NCBI GenBank assembly: GCA_029747585.1
Contig: JAPEVF010000946.1
Location: forward strand, 1 to 17,008
Direction of reading: 5' to 3'
Origin: Pleurotus djamor
Lineage: Eukaryota > Basidiomycota > Agaricomycetes > Agaricales > Pleurotaceae
Length of the DNA stretch: 17,008 nucleotides
Each line of letters starts with the position of its first letter. The first letter of the stretch is position 1. Positions 1 through 8,746 of the stretch are shown here, in pieces. The notes under the pieces are model-generated. The model was not told the DNA's origin. It searched no databases and worked only from the letters and a program-made list of their open reading frames with translations. Both the position numbers and the translations under genes were made by a program.

Positions 1-32
1 CTCTGACTTGCAAGGTCTTTTTTTTTTGTGGN

Positions 33-845
33 ATGTTGGGGAGGATTGGGGGGATGAGGGAGGCGGCGCAGGGACTTGTTGTTGTTGTTGTTGGACGCGC
101 TGAGGGAGGATTTGACGTCCACACGAGGGACACCACGAGTCGTCGTACAAGTCCATCATGTGGGAAGAGGCAGTTGTACGTTGAGCGAAGTGGGGAACGG
201 GTATCTCTTATATCAACCAAGCCATCTCGCGTTATTTATTTATTTACTTATTATGTCGTAAATCCAAGTATTTATTTATTTATTTACAGGCCAATCGGGT
301 CTCGCAGAGGTTGCCTTGGACGGATGAATTCCGGAGTAAACGTTAACACCGACTTCCCCGCATCCTTTTCCAGTTTTAAGCTTCAAGCTCAAGCGCTCAA
401 GCTTTACTTACCGGTAATTACCCCCTGCTTTGTCGATGTACCTCTACACTCGGCGTCCTACTGTCCAGTTGTCCTCCCTATTGGATTTTCCCAGGATTCC
501 TCGATTCCTCGAGTATTTCCGCAGAGTAAACGGAACCATTTTATGTTGGATCTTCCACAGGAGTATGTTAACGCACCTCTATCCCGAGCGGCGAACCCTG
601 AAGACATATCATCCCCTCCTCGGCCCTGCAACATTCATTCCTTTTTTGATTCCGCTCCGTTTTTACCTAGTCCTTTTTGGTTTCGTTCCTTGTTCTTGGG
701 GGCTTTTTACGTCTTTCTCGTCGATACCGTAGGGGACTGGCAGAGACTTTTCAAAACCCAAAAAAAACATATACTCGCGCCTGCAAAAAGTAATCGCGCA
801 CCTTTTGACCAGTGCTTCGCCTTGATCCCTCTGTTTTTTGTTTGA
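33..845 (+). CDS. Long ORF, unknown product, doubtful as a gene
   Basis: This is the longest uninterrupted frame in the window, 270 codons from an ATG one base after an ambiguous N. By my rough estimate a frame this long is unexpected by chance in 17 kb. However, its sequence argues against a normal gene. It runs through a (TTG)6 tract, which gives a Val run, and through two TTTA tracts, which give Tyr/Leu/Phe/Ile-rich stretches. The rest is rich in Ser, Pro and Phe, with no domain, signal peptide or motif that I recognise. There is no obvious upstream promoter because the window begins 32 bases before it. It could be an unspliced fragment, a chance frame in repeat-biased DNA, or an orphan gene. 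I do not assign a function. Confidence 0.2.
   Translation: MLGRIGGMREAAQGLVVVVVGRAEGGFDVHTRDTTSRRTSPSCGKRQLYVERSGERVSLISTKPSRVIYLFTYYVVNPSIYLFIYRPIGSRRGCLGRMNSGVNVNTDFPASFSSFKLQAQALKLYLPVITPCFVDVPLHSASYCPVVLPIGFSQDSSIPRVFPQSKRNHFMLDLPQEYVNAPLSRAANPEDISSPPRPCNIHSFFDSAPFLPSPFWFRSLFLGAFYVFLVDTVGDWQRLFKTQKKHILAPAKSNRAPFDQCFALIPLFFV
76..93. repeat. (TTG)6 microsatellite
   Basis: Six perfect TTG units lie inside the 270-codon frame and encode its Val run. A short poly-T tract lies just upstream, around positions 18-27. Confidence 0.9.
232..286. repeat. Two TTTA microsatellite tracts
   Basis: TTTA-type repeats occupy 232-246 and 269-286, separated by 22 nt of unique sequence. They lower the local stop-codon density in one frame and help keep the long ORF open. 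Confidence 0.85.
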
Positions 846-893
846 TAATGTTATCTGAAAATTGTGACTGGTCTTAGAGAGTGTTTGCGCAAA

Positions 894-921
894 TAGGCCT
901 GCTCAATTAGGCCTGCTCAAT
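894..921. repeat. 14-bp tandem duplication at the fold-back terminus
   Basis: The 14-mer TAGGCCTGCTCAAT occurs twice in perfect tandem (894-907 and 908-921). It is the outermost part of the left arm of the adjacent fold-back element, so the left terminus is duplicated and the right terminus is not. This could reflect replication slippage, an aborted second insertion or imprecise repair. Confidence 0.9.
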
Positions 922-1140
922 TCTAAACGAACGAAAACCATGAACGAAACTTGTAACAATGACGCCAAGTAGACTAGGACTTATATGGCAATTGTGTCCA
1001 AATGCGTACAGCGAGGCGAAGGCGACAACGGTGCCGCCAAACCTTCGGTCAATACGCATTCGGAAACAGTTACTATACTTATCTTAGTCTTCTTGCTTTC
1101 GTGCATGGTTTTCGTGAATTTAGAATTGAGCGGGCCTAAT
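906..1140. mobile_element. Fold-back MITE-like element, TA-flanked, 235 bp
   Basis: The outer arms 906-949 and 1097-1140 are inverted copies matching at 39 of 44 positions. Inside them, 969-1008 pairs without gaps with 1053-1092 (29 of 40). The apex continues with CGAAGG at 1017-1022 against CCTTCG at 1042-1047, and GGCG at 1021-1024 against CGCC at 1035-1038. Nearly the whole element could fold into one hairpin. If the termini are taken as GGCC...GGCC, both sides carry TA (908-909 and 1137-1138), the target duplication of the Tc1/mariner superfamily. There is no transposase inside, so it would be non-autonomous. The transposase at 2631-3480 belongs to that superfamily, but its own termini cannot be matched here, so mobilisation by it is only inference. 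Confidence 0.82.
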
Positions 1141-2380
1141 AAGAGTGCGGTGAGGTGACAATTTGGGTACAAAAACGTGTCTCGGGGATCTCGGAATACA
1201 ATTCAGACGATTTCTCGGCCGTTGGTCCTCGTTCGGTTCCAATTTGGGTATCTGCGACATCTACACCGATAGATTCCCGCCAGCCGCTCAGGGCTCCAAC
1301 AACAGTTGGAGCGTAGTCACCCAAGCTCCCACAAATCAGTGAAGGCCGAGTCCCCTAACATTCTTCCCATAGAGTACCCTCTGAGACACTTATCCCTTTG
1401 GTATCCCTTCCATATGTTCGATTGCCTTGTAGATTTGCAAAATAAATTGAACAATTTGTGCATTTTTATCGCAAACGTGTCGACACGTACGAAAGAAGCT
1501 CCCACGGGCCTCCTCAGGGTGCGAAATCGGACGCCTCCTCGAAAGTGTCATGTTACCCCTCGAACTCCTGAGAATTCCGACCTTTTATGGTAACTCAGAC
1601 ACGAAGTTGGTACTCGAATTCCTCTTCATGGGTTGGTTCTCTATTTTATCCCCTCACACACAGAAGAGAGCTTTCAAGGGCCTCAAACATATAATATTTC
1701 TGCGCCTCAAAGTGCACGTCAGCGGGGGTGCGCGATAACTTTTGGGAAGCGTCAGTATGTATGGAATAGGGGCTTGTCTGTGGGGCGAATTATAAAGGTG
1801 TGTTACTCTGCTATAACCTTCTTGATTTCGAGACGAATCGCTCGAGACTTCTTCGAACCATATTGATAGCACGCTATCAGTCACCACACTGTCGCATTCA
1901 TCCCTGAAAACAGAGGATGGAATGCCAAGGAGCCTGCTCACGGACGTTGATCCTGATTCAGCTGTGCTTCACGGTCGTTCTCATATAGCATCTACGTAGG
2001 CAAGGGCGAACTGTTCCTCCGACGTACAGCATCAGCCTTCCTTCGCCTTCCTCCTACCCCTCAGCGTGCTGCCTCTGCCTCCTCTCTCAAGCGAACCAGG
2101 GCTCATTTTTAGTTCTCCTGTTACTGGCAACGCTGAGCAACGTCGCACCCAGCGAATTACAGCTCTTTGCGGAACCGAGGGCGCGAGCCCAATTTTTTTT
2201 TCTCACACGCGATTTCCTACCGCCTAGCGGACGCAGGCTCTTACGGGTGCATTTCTCATCGTACAGACTCGCTTTATAGGTAGAAAATGCTCGTTTGATT
2301 GCTCTCCAGACGCACATGTAATTATTTCGAATTTTCAGCCGTTGTGTGTTTCGCGCCGCTTGACCACCACTAGCCTGAAA
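1141..2380. other. Stretch without a supportable gene
   Basis: Only short frames of under 110 codons occur, without recognisable motifs. Minor structure includes an 11-bp direct repeat CAATTTGGGTA (starting near 1159 and 1242). A small perfect inverted repeat TGATAGC-AC-GCTATCA lies at 1864-1879. I see no RNA gene or promoter that I would defend. Confidence 0.5.
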
Positions 2381-2412
2381 CAGTGTGAAACCGCACACGC
2401 TGTCACACACTG
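2381..2412. repeat. CAGTGTG...CACACTG inverted repeat upstream of transposase
   Basis: CAGTGTG (2381-2387) and its exact reverse complement CACACTG (2406-2412) bracket a GTGTG/CACAC-rich core about 220 bp before the transposase start codon. The position suits a remnant of a transposon terminal or subterminal repeat. No matching copy is visible downstream of the truncated transposase, so this role is unproven. Confidence 0.35.
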
Positions 2413-2630
2413 AGTCTGGCGAATTTTACTCTAATAAAATCATATGTTACTGATAAAGGGTATATCTAGACGCAGGTATATTTTATTTGGCCAGAAACGA
2501 TGGTCACCAGTCCTGGCTGTGGTCGTCGTGCTGTATGTTGCCGACGCAGCGCGCGCCAACGTTCCCACGCTCCTTGGAACTGCACCACCATCATTCTCGT
2601 CGTCGTTGGTGATGTCCTGAGGCTACCGCT

Positions 2631-3480
2631 ATGCCAAGGAAGCCATCTCTTGTCCCAAAGCGCAAGCGCTACTCACGAGACCTCAAGTTACGGATTGTTT
2701 ACCAAAAACACACCCTGGGCAAGTCGACCAACGACATCGCAATCGACCTCGACATTCCCCTTCGTGTTGTTCAAAGGACTCTCGAGAAGTGGAAGGATGT
2801 TGGAGATGTTGAGACCCCAAGGCTCCGAAATGGATCCTTACCTTTGCTGCGCGGTCAAAGCCTTGATGTACGTCCTGTGACTGTTGTGTGGCTATCCGCT
2901 CACTTGGTATCTCAGTTCCTCGTTGCCCTTGTTGAACGTGATCCAGACGCTTATCTCGATGAAATTCAAGCTTGCCTTTCGAACCAACTTGGGGTTGACG
3001 CGTCAATTGCAACCATTGATCGCACTCTACAACGTCTTGGGTTCACAAAGAAGAAGGTATGATACTCTTACTCTTAGTTCTGCTCCAACACCACCAATCC
3101 TTCCCTCTTAGTTGTCGCGAGTTGCACAGGAACGTAGTGAAGAAGCCAGAAGAGCCTTTACATTGCAGGTTGGACGGGAGCCACCAGAACGACTAGTCTG
3201 TGCCGATGAAGCAGCCGTCAATATATTGACTTCATATCGAGAAAACGGCTGGTCTTTCCACGGAATGCGTGCTCGCAAGAAGACCCGTTTTGTACGGGGA
3301 ACCAGGTATTCCCTTCTCCAATGGAATTTCCAACCTAGTGCTCACCTACCACAAAGATATTCTGTCCTCCCCGCGCTGTCGGTTGAAGGGATTCTTTACT
3401 CGCAAATCAAGGTTGGCAGCTTCAATGGCGATCAGTTCATCATGTGGCTGGAAGGCCTACTACCTCTTATGAATAAATAG
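2631..3480 (+). pseudogene. Truncated Tc1/mariner-type transposase with three introns
   Basis: Spliced exons 2631-2867, 2916-3056, 3112-3305 and 3357-3480 give about 231 residues. The introns are 48, 55 and 51 nt, in phases 0, 0 and 2, each GT-AG and two with a CTCAC branch site. Residues 1-60 are basic with a helix-turn-helix: 'RDLKLRIVYQKHTLGKS' followed by 'RVVQRTLEKW'. Then comes 'ALVERDPDAYLDEIQ', typical of this mushroom family, and 'IDRTLQRLGFTKKK', which splices to 'LSRVAQERSEEAR'. The first catalytic Asp is in 'VCADEAAVN' (about residue 158). After 'FVRGTR' comes 'YSVLPALSVEGILYSQIKV', then 'GSFNGDQFIMWLEGLL'. The protein stops at 'LMNK', just before where relatives carry the DNCRIHH block with the second Asp, and later the third acidic residue. 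It should therefore be catalytically dead. The start ATG is the first in frame and gives the usual basic N-terminus. Confidence 0.88.
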
Positions 3481-3481
3481 G

Positions 3482-4160
3482 GTAGGAAAGCCCGCGCCAA
3501 AACGATCGCCAGTCAGCAAGCGCAAGCTATTGACTTCAACAGACGTTGGAAGCATCTTGGACGCTCTGGAAAAGCACAATATCTCAATTTGTGACCAAGA
3601 AGTGTCTGAAGCCGACGAGGTAGATTGTCAATCGCGAGGCTGCGCTATTCACTCGGTCACAGTTTCTTCAACAAACAACCATCGACAGCCATTCCATCCA
3701 ACAATTCCAGATGACGGCTTTAATACAACGACTTCATTTGTCGGCTCCGTCCTTTATGAAAATTATCCAGTCATTTGCATCCTCCCATCAACACCTCAAT
3801 GGTAACATATCAGAGGCTTGACAAGTATCCAAACGTGCTGAGAGCTTTCTAATCTTATACATGTCAGATTGATCAAAGTGAAGGCTAATGGTATCACACA
3901 GCTCATCTCATCCTGCGCTCTCCAGTGTCTCGGTGAATACAGCCACAACAACAGCGACTTCAAACGGCTGCTTTCGCTCTACTTCTATGCCTCCGAGGCT
4001 ACACGTGAGTCGTTTACAATCTTGAATCATCTTGTTATCACAGAGAGCTTCTCAAACCTCACGGCAAAAGGGGTTTATTCGCCACTGTGTACGATAATAT
4101 CAACTTTATGAAGAGACCGGAGAGCAGATAATTGGGCGCATCATCAAGGTCTGCTTGACA
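3482..4160 (+). pseudogene. Frameshifted remnant of an uncharacterised Agaricomycete protein (DUF6589-like?)
   Basis: Immediately after the transposase break, new protein-like sequence starts. One frame reads 'KARAKTIASQQAQ', then 'FNRRWKHLGRSGKAQYL'. An overlapping frame reads 'SILDALEKHNISICD'; one of the two is presumably chance. A plausible intron (3802-3867, donor GTAACA, branch CTAAT, acceptor GTCAG) separates a downstream part with 'LYFYASEATRESF'. Near 4075-4110 the frame reads 'LFATVYDNINFM', and after a frame change between 4111 and 4121 it reads 'EQIIGR' (4122-4139). From memory, a YDNIN...AEQI.GR block occurs in a large uncharacterised Agaricomycete family that I associate with DUF6589. 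No search was done. In-frame stops and the frameshift mark it as dead. Function is unknown. Confidence 0.45.
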
Positions 4161-4332
4161 CCCTCTTCCCCTTCGTTGGCAGCGACGTTTTGGACATGAC
4201 TTCATCGGGAAGATGGTGGATAGCGACGCGGGTGTTCCTGGGATTAAACAGCCGGTGTATTTCATTCTCTCGCCGTTGCTCAATGTCCATATCAGTAACG
4301 TGCTGAACGTCAAGATTGTAAAGATCGCCTAA
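4159..4332 (+). CDS. Short open segment after the remnant, unknown product
   Basis: A 57-codon open segment between stops, without its own early ATG (the first Met is at 4213). It includes 'DAGVPGIKQPVYFILSPLL' and ends in a hydrophobic, Val/Ile-rich tail. It follows the EQIIGR block of the preceding remnant in another frame. It may be a further decayed exon of the same gene or an unrelated scrap. I do not recognise the family. Confidence 0.2.
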   Translation, partial: HPLPLRWQRRFGHDFIGKMVDSDAGVPGIKQPVYFILSPLLNVHISNVLNVKIVKIA

Positions 4333-4363
4333 ATTTTGGTCGGCTTATCAGCTTGTGTGATCA

Positions 4364-4381
4364 AGGAAGGTACTCCTTCCT
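4364..4381. repeat. AGGAAGG-TACT-CCTTCCT inverted repeat
   Basis: Perfect 7-bp arms surround a 4-nt loop 40 bp before the second fold-back. A further TTAAGGAAGGG word lies near 4668-4678. They might be the outer ends of a larger element of about 310 bp, but the match is too short to claim. Confidence 0.5.
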
Positions 4382-4420
4382 GAGAAATCAACGTCATACA
4401 TCAGTAAAACGGAAAAATGG

Positions 4421-4569
4421 GCTTTCAGGGCTTTCATGGCTTTTAAAGCCACAAAAGGACAGAAGCCGCGAGTGCTTTGAAAGGTAGGTCTTTCGCCTCC
4501 CAAAGGCCTTTGAAAGCACTGGTGGCTTTTGGAAGGCTTCTGAAAGATCGCTACGAAAGTACTGAAAAC
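4421..4569. repeat. Second fold-back element, GGCTTT/AAAGCC-rich
   Basis: The centre of symmetry is near 4495. The inner arms 4471-4484 and 4507-4520 match at 13 of 14 positions, with CTTT and AAAG continuing the stem inside the loop. The outer arms 4421-4440 and 4550-4569 match at 15 of 20. Between them, AAAGCC/GAAGCC blocks pair with small offsets. The words GGCTTT, CTTTCA and TGAAAG recur throughout, and GGCTTTTAAAGCC (4438-4450) is itself a perfect palindrome. There is no coding capacity. The symmetry suggests a miniature fold-back transposon or a folded satellite fragment. No target-site duplication was identified. Confidence 0.7.
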
Positions 4570-5028
4570 ATTCTTGAAATGCACTCCGAAAGCATACAAA
4601 AAAGGCGAGAACAGAGTTATATTCATGTGCAAGTAGAATATACGATTACACATTAGTAACTAAGTAATTAAGGAAGGGGGCAGTGAGAGAGCGGAGAGAG
4701 GTAGTGCTTGAGGGTGAGTATGGGCATTGTTGCGGGTAAGAATGCCCGTGCGACGTAAGTAGGAACATGGGAGCATGAACATCAGCGCAAAAATGGCGGG
4801 ACGAGGTTGGAAAGCACCTTCTGTTTTGAAGATGATTGAATGGAAGACGGTGGATACCTAAGTACCCTACAAACGATTCCGTGGCTTGGGTACGTGAGCG
4901 CGTTGTAGCTTGATATCAACCTCAGCCGTCGATTTCCTGGAGTACTGCAGGGGTCACCTAGAGCGGTTTGTCGCAGGGTCCGTCAGTGTATCAGCGAATA
5001 GTCAAAGTTTTAAGTGGGCTGTTGCGAG
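4570..5028. other. Stretch without a supportable gene
   Basis: No frame with recognisable content. CAGTGTATCAGCGAATAGTC near 4985 has the look of a Tc1/mariner terminus starting with CAGTG, but no inverted partner was found in the window. Confidence 0.5.
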
Positions 5029-5358
5029 TCATGGTATCAGTGTCGGGTAGAGAGGTCCCGGTGTCAAATCGAATGAGCACCAGCCCAGTTTACCTAGCGG
5101 GCAACCAAGGCTAAGATGGCAAGATCGATTGGAGTTCAGTGTCAAGACGGTGAGCGCGGATATCATTGATAGGATCTTACTATAGCCCAAAGCCGTGTCG
5201 ACATTGGTCCCATCATCATCGCTTGAATCCCTCTGATCCCTGAATGCGAATGCCAGAGGGCGGCAGTATTGGTTGACCATCCTGTTGGGCTGTTGAATTG
5301 CGTCCTTCCAGACCCTCGTGTTGGATGCATCCGCATAGACTGATGGACCAAAGGCACG
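5029..5358 (-). pseudogene. Possible RNase H-like retroelement scrap
   Basis: A minus-strand frame of 109 codons runs between stops. Its first part reads 'VYADASNTRV' and, about 20 residues later, 'YCRPLAFAFRD'. The spacing and residues recall the RNase H segment of Ty3/Gypsy-type polymerases, where a D-A-S motif is followed by Q and then a P-L-A-F-x-S/F-R block. The glycine usually found after the first motif is missing and the downstream sequence fits nothing. No reverse transcriptase, integrase or LTR was seen nearby. This is a weak call; the frame could be chance. Confidence 0.2.
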
Positions 5359-6887
5359 TTAAAGGCATTCGTCAAGGTACGACACACGTATAGAAGAATC
5401 GACGATGTTGGTGAGTGATGGAAGGGAGCGAGGAGATGGCGCCGATAGAAAGGGAGATTGCGAGCAATTTATAGAAGTAAATTCGTAGAGGAAGCCCTGG
5501 GAGTTTAATCTCCCACAGTCAGTAGAATCGCCTCCCACGGTCAGAACCAGACAAAGCCCGCGGGGAGTAGAGTCCTCGGGAAGTACTTGGAGAAATTTGA
5601 AGGCGCCGAATTAAATTTGATTTCCACGGCCAATGTCACTTTCCATGTCCTTGGTCACCATTGTCAGTAATCGTGCGCTAGGACCATTTTCACCTGACCC
5701 GAAAGTAACCCAGAAGTCGGTTCATTCAAACAGAAGTCAACTGTATGTATATAAGAGCTCCAAAGCTGCAGAAAAGTCGCCGCCGCATCTCAGAAGCCGG
5801 CCGAAAGCTCGTTGTGAAAGCCCAAGGTGTCACAAAAGCCCTAAAGTTTCTGGAAAGGTCTGACCATTTTGCTGATGTACTCGGCACGGTTCTCATTTCA
5901 CCTTCTATTCTATCTTCGAACTCCCACCTTCTTTCTACTGCGCGACTCACTCTACTCATGTGAACGAATTCATGAATCACGTTTTCTCTACAAACCATAG
6001 GAATCCATGAATTTGACTCGGATTTTCCCCTCTGTTAGAGTACACACGGATGAATCTTTGAATAGGACAGATGGCTTTGGCATATCGATTAGCCAAGCAC
6101 ACGGTTAAAGAGGCTGCCTGAAGGACATAGACATAAGACTAGAGACCACGGCCAGCGTAGATACTGACTGGGCGATCCGCGATCGCAGCATGGGTACAGA
6201 CATTTGTACGACTAAAAGTCCAGTTCAAGATTGTCATTTGCATCCTCCCACCACAGCCTGAGCGGTGTTACACGCTGGTAGGGCAATTGCAGATGGGGTC
6301 CGTGAAAACGAAAATGGCGAGCCGTCACATGCGGAACAGGAGGCGGTAGGAATGCAACATCCACAGCGCACAGTGACGGATATCGCTCAAATGATGGGGC
6401 TGAAAGTTCCAGAATTACGGCGTCACTCCAGCGTCCGCTGATAAGAATATTGAAACGAATGTACGATGGTCGAAGTGGGGAAATGTTCATCAGATCTTGG
6501 TTCTCAGTCCGCCAATAAAACCAGGGGACTTGGGATTCTATTAGCCGCAGGCTTAAAAGTGAAGATCGGCAGGCTGTGAATTGCAGAGGGATTGAATGTG
6601 TTTGAGACGGCCGTTGTGTCGAGCGATGGGCATCAGTCAGGAGGTATTGAGTCAGATTTCTCGAGGGGCTAGTGTATCTTATACAAGATTTGCCTCGCGT
6701 CGCTTCGGCAGGTCCTTATGTCTTCATCCTGGGAGCGTGAACGACCTTTGTTATTCTTGCCAAACCCAAGAAGCAGAATGGAATCTGAGGAAGTCATGAA
6801 CACAGAAGCAAATATTGCAAGTAAATCCACACCCACTCACTGCGATACGCATCAAGAGGCATCAAGGCTCAGCGCTGCGCGCTGCGC
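5359..6887. other. Stretch without a supportable gene; TATA-like site at 5748
   Basis: TATATAAG at 5748-5755 is a good TATA match, but the first downstream ATG frames are short (about 50 codons) and unremarkable. A 92-codon minus-strand frame (6212-6490) has a protein-like composition but no motif I recognise and no clear splice partners. Confidence 0.4.
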
Positions 6888-6904
6888 TCAATGTTCAACA
6901 TTGA
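6888..6904. repeat. Perfect 17-bp palindrome
   Basis: TCAATGTT-C-AACATTGA has perfect 8-bp arms. It directly follows a GCGC-rich cluster (AGCGCTGCGCGCTGCGCT, about 6871-6888). It could be a protein-binding site or an incidental hairpin. Confidence 0.8.
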
Positions 6905-7740
6905 CTATGAAACTCATTCAGTGTTAGTCGGGTACGACTGAGACAGAGCGTAGAGTGCCTATTGTGATGACTGAGTTTGCTGACGAAATTGAAATGAATT
7001 TGAAATTGTGACTCGCTACATCTGCTTAAGATACCAGTAATACGTCTCAGCTTGAGACATTTTATGGATGCTTCGACGCCCCTTTGTGTGCTGACGGACC
7101 AGAGGCTCCTGACTAGTGACTCCTGTTACTGCTTTCGGAGCTGAAATTGAGATTGAATGTGATTGTACGCGCGAGTGCGTCGCTGTAACTCTCTCTTCCT
7201 CCCAACATCTCCTCTCCTCCCTCCCGTCCGACGCTCCTTGCGCACCAGACCCCTAAAATACGTGACGACGATGTAAGAGGCTAGCTGTATATGCTTTGAA
7301 TAATGTTCTCGGGTGCGCGTCCCTCTATGCTGCGACTCTGATGTGATTTTGACCGATACGCCCACCTTTTCAGACTACTCTATCTACACGCGCCGTATCC
7401 TCGGTGTGGCTTCGCTGACTCTGCGTGGGATCAAAGAGGTACTTGGAGGAGAGGGGATGGGGTAACGACTGGATAGCCAGCGTCTACTAGAACCTTGAAT
7501 CCCAGGACCTCAGAGAGACCGATTCAGAGGATCAAGCCTATCCTATTCCTTGAATTCTCGTTTTTCGACATCAAAACGTTCCCGCTCACAACTAGGAAGT
7601 CCGCCATTGCAGAGATAATCTTTTAGTCCTCTGAATCCATCGATAACCGTATCCTTATTGTGGTACGTGAATTTTCTTATTTTTCGTTTTCCTGACTGAC
7701 AGGCTCACTTTCACTCTGCTTTTTCTTCCCTAATTATCGT
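6905..7740. other. Stretch without a supportable gene
   Basis: Only short frames without motifs, and no RNA gene seen. Pyrimidine-rich strings (around 7190-7250 and 7680-7730) give intron-like signals without convincing exons. Confidence 0.5.
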
Positions 7741-7767
7741 CTCATCCGACTTCGGGACCCTTTCCTG

Positions 7768-8429
7768 GCAGCGTTACGCATATCCGCTAGTGAAGGGAAC
7801 CCTCCGTTTAGTCCCACAGCGGATTCCTTTGTCGCAGGTATGGATTTTGGAGGTTGCATGGCTTAGAGCAGCTTTTGTCGGGAGGCTCAGGTTGAGGCCA
7901 AGTTGAGGTAGATGTCGAGTAGAGGGCGGCTTCAGACAGACGCAATCTCAGGGTGGAAGAAGCTTGAAGATAGGAACATGGTGCTGCTATCAACGCGAAG
8001 AATCGTCTGCGCAAACCTGCTCAGGCGGATGTTCTTGAACCTCTGCCCATTTCTCACATCTCACGAGAAAGCAGGTTCTCGACGCCGACCCCACCATTTA
8101 TCTTCGTCATCAGCACCAGCCCCACTCATGTCCCCAGTAAATTTGTCGCATATACCATGGACACCAAGCAACGCACTGATCACCTCCTCCACGAAGCCCT
8201 GATGCTCGTTCCCTCTCCTTCTCAATCGTGCAAATGGTTGTGGAAGAGCGGAGGAGACAGGCTTGCCTCATCCGCTACAGTTCTTAAACTGACGCCTTTT
8301 CCTCAATGTCAGTATCGATGTCCCAGATCCCGTCTCGTTGTGCCGTTACCCATGAGCAGCCTTCTTGAGGTCACGGCTAGAGCTCGTCGCGCTGCGCTGC
8401 GATGGTCGGTTAGATCTAGCAGGGCATGA
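7768..8429 (+). pseudogene. Decayed paralogous segment C with an open frame
   Basis: The segment carries the EE..(R)..EHGAA motif DNA at 7954-7992, shared with segments at 8705 and 11012. About 182 bp upstream a GCAGCGTTACGCATATCCGC block resembles the corresponding block of segment A. Two in-frame stops (7965 and 7971) interrupt the motif itself. After them a frame stays open from 7974 to 8429 (151 codons), beginning with EHGAA and continuing with a Ser/Pro-rich, then Arg-rich sequence. I do not recognise the product. Confidence 0.3.
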
Positions 8430-8450
8430 AGCTAGCTTGTGAAATTCAGG

Positions 8451-8746
8451 GTGCGTAACCGCTTTTCTTTGCCTCTCGATTCTTTTGACTGACATCTCCG
8501 TCCCCTCCAGCTTCTCTTTCCAAGTTTTCAATCGCAGCTCGCGTATCTATGCTAGCTCTAGCAGTTGCTTCATTTCAACCAGCTACCCCCTCTCCGCGTC
8601 GGATTGGAAGGTCATGGAGACAGGCCTGTCCAAGGCCGGTTACTTGGGACGTTCGAGTTCAAGTTGAACCGGATGCGGGGGCAGATTTGAGGCTGAGTGG
8701 ATATTGAAGAAGACGCCAGAAGGTTTGAACATGGCGCTGCTACGCT
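8451..8746 (+). pseudogene. Decayed paralogous segment A
   Basis: A clean candidate intron occupies 8451-8510 (donor GTGCGT, branch CTGAC, acceptor CCAG). The following exon reads 'FSFQVFNRSSR' and stays open to about 8667. Further on, in a different frame, lies 'IEEDARRFEHGAAT' (8705-8746). Segment B shows the same blocks in the same order: GTGCGTAA, TCTCCGTCCCCTC, the CAAGYTTTC...GCAGCTC block, then the motif 181-182 bp later. The frame change and a stop between exon and motif mark it as broken. Family unknown. Confidence 0.4.

Noticed and set aside
4059..4313. 84-codon minus-strand frame
   Set aside because: It overlaps plus-strand sequence with recognisable conserved blocks (YDNIN and EQIIGR) and is best explained as a shadow.
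4985..5004. CAGTGTATCAGCG as a transposon terminal repeat
   Set aside because: No inverted partner at any spacing within the window.
5029..5075. tRNA-like string with GGTGTCAAATC resembling a B box
   Set aside because: No acceptor stem, A box or anticodon arm can be built around it.
5748..5755. TATATAAG as a promoter for a plus-strand gene
   Set aside because: No convincing coding frame or leader follows within a normal distance, so it is noted only as a TATA-like word.
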